DNA of 64,000 nucleotides, from the IMG/VR virus record IMGVR_UViG_3300032093_000065, positions 23,196-87,195 of that record. One strand, given 5' to 3'. This DNA comes from a virus. Below are positions 33,802-40,240 of the stretch, one piece after another; the first letter of the stretch is position 1, and each line of letters opens with the position of its first letter. The position numbers were made by a program, and so were the translations under genes. The notes below the pieces were generated by a model. It worked only from the letters and a program-made list of their open reading frames with translations, was not told where the DNA came from and did no database searches.

Positions 33802-34023
33802 ATATACCCGGTATCATGTAGACCTTGTTCGTCTCTTTCTTCTTTTTAAGAAGAAAGAATACACCTAAAAAAAAATTTACTCTAAACAAGTTAACTTTCT
33901 AAACATTACTTATTTGATAAACATTAAATTAAAAAAGCATTTTTGAGTAAATTTTTTTTTGAGTATATTCTTTCTTCTATAAGAAGAAAGAAACGAACAA
34001 GGTCTACATGATACCGGGTATAT
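33802..34023. repeat. Long AT-rich inverted repeat (~80-bp arms)
   Basis: Left arm 33802-33882 and right arm 33945-34023. The outer 31 bp (ATATACCCGGTATCATG...CTTGTTCGT) are perfectly inverted. The inner part is imperfect and each arm contains its own hairpin, TTTCTTCTT / AAGAAGAAAG. A 62-bp AT-rich centre separates the arms. It fills the largest AT-rich non-coding gap of this region, upstream of the HTH/AT-hook gene. Candidate replication origin, operator or cruciform; no gene within. Confidence 0.85.
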
Positions 34024-34053
34024 CTTAACATATACTTAGTTTAAACAAAATAA

Positions 34054-34085
34054 CCCGCGTGAAAACTTTTACGCTCTCACGCGGG
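34054..34085 (-). terminator. Rho-independent terminator
   Basis: A stem CCCGCGTGA / TCACGCGGG is followed on the minus strand by TTATTTTGTTT. It ends the unit whose last gene stops at 34097. Confidence 0.75.
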
Positions 34086-34096
34086 CTATTGTTTGT

Positions 34097-34384
34097 TTAC
34101 GACTCTAGAACTTCTAGAAACTTCCAGAGGACTTTCTTTAGGTCTTCGATCTCAGCGTCACCGTTCAACCTTATTGAGACGGTGTCGACAGGGCTGGCTT
34201 TGAAAGCCGAGTTATCTGCAGGAGGAAAAGCCCGCACGTAAGAAGCTGCCGAAGACCCAGGGTGAAAGATAAACGTGATCAACGTAGCAGAGTCTTCTCC
34301 GCCGGTCTTTCCGGTTGTCTGGATCCTTGCTCCTAGGACGTCTCCGTCAAAGTGCCCCTTCTTTATCAGCTGGTTTATCCGCAC
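34097..34384 (-). CDS. Hypothetical 95-aa protein
   Basis: The product has a small beta-rich domain (SATLITFIFHPGSSAASYVR) and a C-terminal helix (IEDLKKVLWKFLEVLES). No recognised family. It overlaps the preceding gene by 38 bp and is the last gene before the terminator. Confidence 0.5.
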   Translation of the reverse strand: MRINQLIKKGHFDGDVLGARIQTTGKTGGEDSATLITFIFHPGSSAASYVRAFPPADNSAFKASPVDTVSIRLNGDAEIEDLKKVLWKFLEVLES

Positions 34385-34571
34385 TGCTGGGCTCCTTCCT
34401 CTTTAAACTTTTTTGCTTTGACTTTGGTAAAGTCACGGTCATTAGTACCTCGACCTTTACTTTTAACTCTTCTACCTCCTTTTCCAGAATTATTATCCTT
34501 GCCAGCGCCGAGTGTAACCTTTCTGTCGCATCCAGAGCCAACTTGGCTGCATCCAGGTTCGTCGTTGCCAT
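34347..34571 (-). CDS. Coiled-coil hypothetical protein
   Basis: The 74-aa product has a helix LHSALARIIILEKEVEELKV and a Lys/Ser tail. Start ATG has an AAAGGAAAG SD. It overlaps the tail of the gene starting at 34797 in another frame; codon pattern and SD favour this frame in the overlap. Confidence 0.5.
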   Translation of the reverse strand: MATTNLDAAKLALDATERLHSALARIIILEKEVEELKVKVEVLMTVTLPKSKQKSLKRKEPSSADKPADKEGAL

Positions 34572-34797
34572 TTCTTTCCTTTATGACTACCACTTTGCTA
34601 TCCGTTTCAACCCAGACAGTAGCCCCGCAAGACAGCGGTTTGTCAGGGCTGTACACAACGACAGAAGGGCCAAGTATAGCCACTTTTTTGGCGTATACGT
34701 TGGCCCCTTTTGACTTGACTGTTATTACTGGCTTACTTTCCCCTTTCTTCTTGTTTGACCTTATCACGTGCTGATTCACATGAATCTTGGTCACCAC
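34375..34797 (-). CDS. Conserved phage-type protein with probable read-on tail
   Basis: The N-terminal part (KIHVNQHVIRSNKKKGESKP, then GPSVVVYSPDKPLSCGATVW and VETDSKVVVI) matches a small conserved family I recall from phages and environmental bacteria, usually ending about there. The last ~60 residues (GAGKDNNSGKGGRRVKSKGR...) look like out-of-frame translation over the next gene, suggesting loss of the normal stop. GTG start at 34797 has an AGGAGGA SD. Function unknown. Confidence 0.5.
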   Translation of the reverse strand: MVTKIHVNQHVIRSNKKKGESKPVITVKSKGANVYAKKVAILGPSVVVYSPDKPLSCGATVWVETDSKVVVIKERNGNDEPGCSQVGSGCDRKVTLGAGKDNNSGKGGRRVKSKGRGTNDRDFTKVKAKKFKEEGAQQCG

Positions 34798-34985
34798 TTC
34801 AACTCCTCCTTGTCGCACTCGTCCAAAGCTTTTTCAAGCTTGTCTACCTTTTCCAAAAGAACCTCTATCGCGGCAATGGCTTCACTCCTGTAGTAGGCGT
34901 CTATAGACGGCCAGTTACCAGAATTGTCCACCTTGGCGTCTTTCAAACTTTGCAAAACTTTTTTTGGGTCTGTTCCTGCAGGCAT
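34791..34985 (-). CDS. Small hypothetical helical protein
   Basis: The 64-aa product (DPKKVLQSLKDAKVDNSGNW, then AIAAIEVLLEKVDKLEKALD) is a helical hairpin with a short coiled coil. Its TGA overlaps the next gene's GTG start. No recognised family. Confidence 0.5.
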   Translation of the reverse strand: MPAGTDPKKVLQSLKDAKVDNSGNWPSIDAYYRSEAIAAIEVLLEKVDKLEKALDECDKEELKW

Positions 34986-34996
34986 GTGGTTCCTCC

Positions 34997-35299
34997 TTAA
35001 ACTTTTAGCCCTACTTTACTGGCTACCTTCTCTAAGGTCTTCCAGTACTCGCCCTGCTTCTTCCTTATACTTTTGTCCACCTCCTTGCCTATCTTGTTAA
35101 CTGTCCTGTCATCAAAGTCCGCGTCCTTCACGGCTGTGACAGTTTCAGTCAAGTCTTCCATGACTGTAGGGTTCGCGCCAGAAAACACGACAACCGTGAA
35201 AGCTACTTTTATTTCACGGTTGTCGTGATACACCCAGGACTTTATTCCTTTCTTATTGTGACTGGTCCTGTGCAGTCTCTGCCACTTTCCGCTTAGCAC
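34997..35299 (-). CDS. Hypothetical 100-aa basic protein
   Basis: The product begins with GKWQRLHRTSHNKKGIKSWV and has a strand-helix plan (REIKVAFTVVVFSGANPTVM). A GTG start at 35299 has an AAAAGGAG SD inside the end of the upstream gene. No recognised family. Confidence 0.45.
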   Translation of the reverse strand: MLSGKWQRLHRTSHNKKGIKSWVYHDNREIKVAFTVVVFSGANPTVMEDLTETVTAVKDADFDDRTVNKIGKEVDKSIRKKQGEYWKTLEKVASKVGLKV

Positions 35300-36995
35300 G
35301 CAATCTCCTTTTAAGTATCAAAGTTTTGTTTGTTTTTAGTACCTGTATAAGTTCTTTATAAGCTTCCCAGTCGCTGTTTTCCATACCGATAACTAGCATA
35401 AAATACTCTATCTGTTTGTTCCTTTCAAAAATGTAACTAAATGGACGAGTGGAAACGACCTGCTTTATCAAAGGCTCAGCCGTGTCATAAAAAGTTTTTA
35501 GCCTTCTCGCCACAAGAACGGTCAACGTGTGCCTTTCTCCTTGTTGTTCTGAAGTGGCTGACGCTCCATTACCTATACTCTCTTCAAACTTTTGAAGCTC
35601 TGTCTTTTTTTCTATATACTTAGATAAATTTTTTGATGCTCCTTCTATAGCTGCTTGCAAAATTCTTTCTTTAAAACCAAAACCAAAATCTTCACCATCG
35701 ATCTCTGCGCAGCTATTGTCGTAAAAGCCTAAGCCGTCTCTAAGCCTTCTTTCTGCTTTTTCTAGTTCTTCTAGAACGCTTTCTCTAAACTTTGGATTCT
35801 CTTCAAACAATTTTTTTATTAAAATTCGTTCTTGCCTGTTGTTGTCTATAAACAAGTTGTGCAATAAAAATATGCTCCTCTCTCCTTCTTGCTTCAACTT
35901 GCTGTGAACCAAATACCATCTAGCGTACGCCAGCGTACTTTCTTTGTTTTCTTTTTTTCCATTTTCTGACAGCCAGGCTCTTCTGAAATAGAAAAGCATG
36001 TCATGCAACTCAGACTCTATACGGTTAATAACATTTTGTCTTTCTGTCTTGTAATTTTCAGGGACAGAGCAGCTGACTATTTTTTCTATGACTGAGTCCA
36101 AAATATTCTTGTCAAAGAAAAGAAAAACTTGGATAACCAAATGACTAAACACACAGCTGTGCCTAGTCTTTTCTATGTAGTTAAACAACGTGTTAAATTG
36201 TGCAAGAAAACTTGACCTGTCATCGTCGTTTTCTTTTACCCAAGCATATTTATCTAAAGCCTCTTTTAACTCCTGCAGCTTTTCTTCAATAACCTGGTTT
36301 TGAAATTTAACTAAAACATTTGGTCTTATGCAATCAACACAGGTTATTAAAATTTTTAGTCCTTCTATGTCGATGTGGTTTTCTATTCCAAAAATTTCTC
36401 TTATTGCTTTTTCATCTCCAATCACTCCTTTGTTGTGAAGGTATTTATGCACATCCGACGTAGTTATACCTCTGTATTTATACTCAAATCGACTATAGAA
36501 AAATTGTTTTATAAGAGACTCAAGGCCTGGCCATCTTTCTTTTATTACGTCTATGCCATATTCCACGGCCCCGCTTTCAAACTTTAAGATTACTTCTTCT
36601 ATCTCCTCTAAACGACTTCCTGTTTTTTTGGCGTACTCTGTAGCCGCTTTTATAAGAGGCCAAGGAACGTCAAATACAGTTTCGTTTTTATCCATAACTT
36701 CCTTTATTCTTTTTACTATCTCTTCTTTTATGGCGTTTGACCCTTCTTTACCCATTCTTCTTAAAACAAATTGATACAAACCTCTTGGTAGGTATTCATT
36801 CCTGTTTTCTTCTGTTGCCTTTGTCATACCTAAGAGCCTTAGAAAATCTTCTCCAGACATGATCATATTTTCAATAAACGTTTCAAACTCAAATATCCCC
36901 ATTTCTTCAAATTTTTCTTCCATTACCTCCTTGGGTTTTTGCGCCTTCTCAAGCTTTTCCAGAAACTCCATACCCTGGCTTGTTATCTCCAACAT
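35253..36995 (-). CDS. Large helical protein of unknown function
   Basis: The 580-aa product is highly charged and almost entirely helical. It contains one copy of a pattern I know as a repeat in phage/bacterial hypotheticals, 'A.eYa.dVIK.RWPg.E..I' (here GAVEYGIDVIKERWPGLESL). The C-terminal third is basic (LKRRLRAKRKVAE). No catalytic motif, membrane segment or signal peptide is visible. It directly follows the 399-aa helical gene (3-bp gap). SD AAGGAGAG precedes ATG 36995. AT-rich codons differ from the neighbouring gene upstream of 35250. Confidence 0.6.
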   Translation of the reverse strand: MLEITSQGMEFLEKLEKAQKPKEVMEEKFEEMGIFEFETFIENMIMSGEDFLRLLGMTKATEENRNEYLPRGLYQFVLRRMGKEGSNAIKEEIVKRIKEVMDKNETVFDVPWPLIKAATEYAKKTGSRLEEIEEVILKFESGAVEYGIDVIKERWPGLESLIKQFFYSRFEYKYRGITTSDVHKYLHNKGVIGDEKAIREIFGIENHIDIEGLKILITCVDCIRPNVLVKFQNQVIEEKLQELKEALDKYAWVKENDDDRSSFLAQFNTLFNYIEKTRHSCVFSHLVIQVFLFFDKNILDSVIEKIVSCSVPENYKTERQNVINRIESELHDMLFYFRRAWLSENGKKENKESTLAYARWYLVHSKLKQEGERSIFLLHNLFIDNNRQERILIKKLFEENPKFRESVLEELEKAERRLRDGLGFYDNSCAEIDGEDFGFGFKERILQAAIEGASKNLSKYIEKKTELQKFEESIGNGASATSEQQGERHTLTVLVARRLKTFYDTAEPLIKQVVSTRPFSYIFERNKQIEYFMLVIGMENSDWEAYKELIQVLKTNKTLILKRRLRAKRKVAETAQDQSQ

Positions 36996-36998
36996 GGC

Positions 36999-38198
36999 TC
37001 ACTCTCCTTTTTTGAATTTGACCAGGTGCCTGGCGTAAACTTCCGCCAGGCTAACACGACCAGACGCCACTATCATTTTCTCTACGTACTCTGTTCCTCC
37101 TTTTGTGGCTTTGATGAATTTTTCAATTGTCCAACCAAATTGCCAGCGATAGAAAGCTGTACAATTATCAGCTTTCATGGCCTGGACCATCCAAAAGAAA
37201 CATTCTTCTTTGTTTTCTTCTTTTATGTCGTGACCTTCCGCTATAAGATCAAACAAAGTTGACATAAAAGCATAAGGATGTTTTTCTAGTTCATCCCTGT
37301 ACTCTTGCCAGTTTCCTTCTTTGCAATTTTCTTCATACCTTCCATAAAGCCACTCGTTAGTCAAAGAGTTGCTTCTAGGTATTTCTATCTCTCTCCCTTC
37401 TTCCCTAGCTTTTAGAATTTTATTCTTCCTAATAGCTTCTTCTTTTAAACCTTTTATAAGAACAGTCTCTATCCTTTCATTAGGCTTTCTTATAACTTTT
37501 ACGTAATAAAAAAGAATTGCGGCTATTTTTTTGTCATAAACTTTGTCTTCATGATTTCTATAGCTTTCTAGATTTAAGCTAAGAACTATTGTTTCTAAAA
37601 CACTTAGAAACTTGTTTTTAGCTTCGACGCTATTAATCGACTCAACGTAATCTTCCAAAAACTCTAGTATAATTTCAGCGGCTTCTAGCTCGTTTATCTG
37701 TAGATTATTATTCCTAACCTCCAGTTGCTTACTTAAAAACAGCTCTGTTGTCCTTACAAGCTCTGCTTCTAACTCCTCCCATCTATCTTCATTTTCTGAG
37801 TTCTCGTCGGCATGTTTAAGAACCGAAGTGTATCGCGTGGCGTGCGCTACTGTACTCTTAAACGCTGTTTTATTATGAAACATTACTTCATAGTCAATTT
37901 CTCTAAGCTCTTTTATGATGAGGTCTTCTACAGGCTTAAACCTTTTATGCAAGATATAATTTGCATAGTCTGTAGCTATGTTTATAGACGTCAGAATTAA
38001 TTCTTCGTAATGCGGATTTCCTACATAACTTCTGTTTTTATGGATTCGTCTATAGGCTTCGTACGCTGACATGCCCTTGTCTGGTTTTTTAGCTTTAAAT
38101 CTGCTTTCTCCTTCTTTGACAGCAACTTTTGGTTTGTACTTTTTAGCCTTATCTATGATCTGAGCCGCCTCGATCATCTTGTCAGCTACGTCTGTCAT
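36999..38198 (-). CDS. Helical protein of unknown function, partner of the 580-aa gene
   Basis: The 399-aa product starts with a basic region (AKKYKPKVAVKEGESRFKAK), followed by helices (ELEAAEIILEFLEDYVESIN, EDKVYDKKIAAILFYYVKVI) and the tail GRVSLAEVYARHLVKFKKGE, which resembles a single degenerate 'RWPE' repeat end. No known family. It is tightly coupled to the 580-aa gene downstream and overlaps the 98-aa gene upstream by four bases, so the three form one operon. Confidence 0.6.
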   Translation of the reverse strand: MTDVADKMIEAAQIIDKAKKYKPKVAVKEGESRFKAKKPDKGMSAYEAYRRIHKNRSYVGNPHYEELILTSINIATDYANYILHKRFKPVEDLIIKELREIDYEVMFHNKTAFKSTVAHATRYTSVLKHADENSENEDRWEELEAELVRTTELFLSKQLEVRNNNLQINELEAAEIILEFLEDYVESINSVEAKNKFLSVLETIVLSLNLESYRNHEDKVYDKKIAAILFYYVKVIRKPNERIETVLIKGLKEEAIRKNKILKAREEGREIEIPRSNSLTNEWLYGRYEENCKEGNWQEYRDELEKHPYAFMSTLFDLIAEGHDIKEENKEECFFWMVQAMKADNCTAFYRWQFGWTIEKFIKATKGGTEYVEKMIVASGRVSLAEVYARHLVKFKKGE

Positions 38199-38491
38199 TT
38201 CTTGCTCCTGTCCTTGGTTAGTTCAAACTCAATCCTTGCCTTGATCTTGTCTACAACTTTTGAGATAGTCTCGGCATTTGGTGACTCATCTCCTTTAGGG
38301 CTTTCTCCTGGAATGACCCCAAGCTCTCTTAAGATCGACATGCAAAAATTCAAATCGTAATAGAGCTCAAAAAGATACTTGTCAGTCTTGCCTGACCCTA
38401 TAGTTCTTCTTAGATACACCTCCTTCAATCTTTCTCTTATGTTTGCCAGCCGTTTGAACGGGTCTTTTATGTGATTACGACCTATCGCCAT
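38195..38491 (-). CDS. Hypothetical 98-aa protein
   Basis: The product has helices FKRLANIRERLKEVYLRRTI and LYYDLNFCMSILRELGVIPG, a short Pro/Gly/Ser linker and a charged C-terminal helix. Operon-linked to the two large helical genes by a 4-bp overlap, so possibly a third subunit. Unknown function. Confidence 0.5.
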   Translation of the reverse strand: MAIGRNHIKDPFKRLANIRERLKEVYLRRTIGSGKTDKYLFELYYDLNFCMSILRELGVIPGESPKGDESPNAETISKVVDKIKARIEFELTKDRSKK

Positions 38492-38957
38492 CTTCGCTCC
38501 TCCACCAAAAAGGTTTTTCCCTGCCCTTCCAAGAAGCTATATTTTTCTTTCCTCCTATGTAATAAGCCCTGTATGCCTCTATTACACTTTCCCTTTTGTA
38601 CTCGTCAGGCATAGCCTGAGGAGGTTCGGAGAAAGGGAACTCCGGAAGAAGAACCGACTGCTTTTTGCAATCGTCTAGCACTTCTAAACACTTGTGTGTT
38701 TTTCCGTACCTGTATTGGTACTCAGAACACAAAGAAAACCCGAGAGCCACCAACCAATTAAAATTGGCCTGTGACTCTCGGGTCCATAAATTGCACGGAT
38801 GGTTCTTATGAGCTTTTTTGTAGAGGGGCTTACCGCCGTGATACCACAGCGCCGTGCAAAGCAACTGCGCGGTTTCAAGCGGCATCTTGACTACATGTTT
38901 ATCAAGATGCCACTTGGCGCATTCCTCTACGTCATAAGAAAGAACGAATATATTCAT
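38475..38957 (-). CDS. Conserved phage protein, possibly pyrimidine-dimer glycosylase-like
   Basis: The 160-aa product starts MNIFVLSYDVEECAKWHLDK then HVVKMPLETAQLLCTALWY, with THKC and HPCNLWTRESQANFNWLV. This 'DKhvvKM.lEtaQll...HkNHP...W.ReS..N..WL' family is common in large phages and is sometimes annotated as pyrimidine-dimer DNA glycosylase. The similarity to T4 DenV is remote and I do not rely on it. Conserved His/Lys/Glu residues suggest an enzyme. A UV-repair role would fit the SPL-like gene. Confidence 0.55.
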   Translation of the reverse strand: MNIFVLSYDVEECAKWHLDKHVVKMPLETAQLLCTALWYHGGKPLYKKAHKNHPCNLWTRESQANFNWLVALGFSLCSEYQYRYGKTHKCLEVLDDCKKQSVLLPEFPFSEPPQAMPDEYKRESVIEAYRAYYIGGKKNIASWKGREKPFWWRSEDGDRS

Positions 38958-39127
38958 TCGTCTGTCGGCTTCATCTTCTCCTCCATGGTCTTCAAATACA
39001 CCATCACAAATTCGTCAACCACTTGAGTGCTGTCAGAACCCTCGTATTTCTCCTTCATTCTCTTAAGCGTCTTAATCGCTTCGTCTCTGAGCTGCTCGTA
39101 TGTCACAACCACTGTCAGCTTGACCAT
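38954..39127 (-). CDS. Small hypothetical protein
   Basis: The 57-aa product (MVKLTVVVTYEQLRDEAIKT...) is a strand plus long helix. I start at ATG 39127, which has an AGGAGAG SD. It overlaps the next gene by ATGA. Confidence 0.5.
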   Translation of the reverse strand: MVKLTVVVTYEQLRDEAIKTLKRMKEKYEGSDSTQVVDEFVMVYLKTMEEKMKPTDE

Positions 39128-39137
39128 ATAAACTCTC

Positions 39138-39410
39138 CTAGTCGCAACTAAGCCAACGATCCAGAACCAAAACAAAATTGTTGTTAGAGTCTTTCTTGTC
39201 CATAGCCTCGGACATGTATCCGCATGGCGGATACCAGCTCAAGAAAGCTTCTTTTATTTTCTCTTTGTTTTCTTCTACTCCTTGTCCCTGCATGGAAACT
39301 GTCGACTTTGAGCTGTCTCTGTACTCAAAAACCTTCCAGTCTTTTGTTTCTTCCGGCGTGAAAATTTCGTTGAGATACCCAAGGCTTTTCAACTGTATAG
39401 GTAAACCCAT
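39138..39410 (-). CDS. Hypothetical 90-aa protein
   Basis: The product has EIFTPEETKDWKVFEYRDSS, EAFLSWYPPCGYMSEAM and a terminal strand NFVLVLDRWLSCD. No recognised family. Leftward, one of a run of small genes downstream of the deaminase. Confidence 0.5.
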   Translation of the reverse strand: MGLPIQLKSLGYLNEIFTPEETKDWKVFEYRDSSKSTVSMQGQGVEENKEKIKEAFLSWYPPCGYMSEAMDKKDSNNNFVLVLDRWLSCD

Positions 39411-39424
39411 GACTCTTTCCTTTC

Positions 39425-39625
39425 TTAAAACAACTCTGGAAAATTAGCCTTGAGCGTGTCGTCTGATACACTTTCAAGTCTGTCAGTTCCAACTAAGAAA
39501 TCTTCCATCTTGTCTTCTGAAAGTTCTATTCCTGGCACCAACCTTTCTGTTTCAGAAATCTTTCTCCAACATTTTTGTTTTGCCTCTAGCGCTTCTCTTA
39601 ATAATCGAAGCTTCTCTTGGGACAT
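39425..39625 (-). CDS. Small hypothetical protein overlapping the deaminase end
   Basis: The 66-aa product (MSQEKLRLLREALEAKQKCW...) is helical with an acidic C-terminus. The likely start at 39625 lies inside the deaminase gene, a 74-bp overlap in another frame, preceded by AGGAGGG at a long spacing. Start is uncertain. Confidence 0.4.
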   Translation of the reverse strand: MSQEKLRLLREALEAKQKCWRKISETERLVPGIELSEDKMEDFLVGTDRLESVSDDTLKANFPELF

Positions 39626-40007
39626 ACGATAAAAACCCTCCTGGGAAACTGTAGTAAAATTTGCTGCAGCCAAGTGCGGTCATCATCTTGGTGCAAGCAG
39701 CACAGGGCTTGCTTATTCGCAAATCCCCTTGTTTGTTCATCCTCACGTTCACTATTTGAAAAGGAGGTTTAACTGGAGACTTTCTATAAGCCGCCAGTTC
39801 TGAGTGCCACTTAGGTCTAAACCCTTTGTCCCAGTTTCGGTGATACCCGTAATGCCTGGGAGGTTCTTTCTTTGAGTTGGTTGCCCAACTTACCAAAACA
39901 CCGTCTTTTATTACGAAACTGTAATGCGGGAAATTTTTTAGCTCTGGATGCTTACTTAATTTTTTTAAACAAGTAGACAGTATCTTATCCACAAGTTTCT
40001 TCTTCAT
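39552..40007 (-). CDS. CDA-fold cytidine/deoxycytidylate deaminase-like enzyme
   Basis: The 151-aa product has the zinc-deaminase motifs HSELAAYRK (HxE) and KPCAACTKMMTALGCSKFYY (PCxxC), so it should deaminate a cytidine nucleotide or base. With Dcd and ThyX it may raise dUMP. I start at ATG 40007 (MKKKLVDK), which has an AAAGGAA SD. Two long hairpins lie just upstream. Its tail overlaps the next small gene. Confidence 0.8.
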   Translation of the reverse strand: MKKKLVDKILSTCLKKLSKHPELKNFPHYSFVIKDGVLVSWATNSKKEPPRHYGYHRNWDKGFRPKWHSELAAYRKSPVKPPFQIVNVRMNKQGDLRISKPCAACTKMMTALGCSKFYYSFPGGFLSYVPREASIIKRSARGKTKMLEKDF

Positions 40008-40043
40008 AGCGTTCCTTTCTTTAAACACAAACTTAGCTAGGTT

Positions 40044-40079
40044 AAATCGCTTGTCTTTTTTGAAAAAAGTCAAGTGATT
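40044..40079. repeat. T/A-tract inverted repeat, copy 1
   Basis: AAATCGCTTGTCTTTTTT / AAAAAAGTCAAGTGATT forms a near-perfect hairpin upstream of the deaminase start. It is a diverged copy of the hairpin at 40169-40205. Confidence 0.7.
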
Positions 40080-40168
40080 GGCTTTGCTAAGAAGTTTAGT
40101 AAAGAAAAGTTAACTAACTTGTTTTTAAATTTTTGTATAAAAAATTTACAAAAATTATAGCAAATGCC

Positions 40169-40205
40169 AAATCGCTTGACTTTTTTAAAAAAAGTCAAGC
40201 GATTT
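40169..40205. repeat. T/A-tract inverted repeat, copy 2 (terminator-like)
   Basis: AAATCGCTTGACTTTTTT / AAAAAAGTCAAGCGATTT is an almost perfect 18-bp inverted repeat 36 bp past the Cas12-like stop. The T-tract inside the stem makes it a likely bidirectional terminator. Between the two copies lies ~90 bp of AT-rich sequence with no gene. Confidence 0.7.
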
Positions 40206-40240
40206 GAACTCATACAACTTTGCGTGACAGCGTGACAAAC

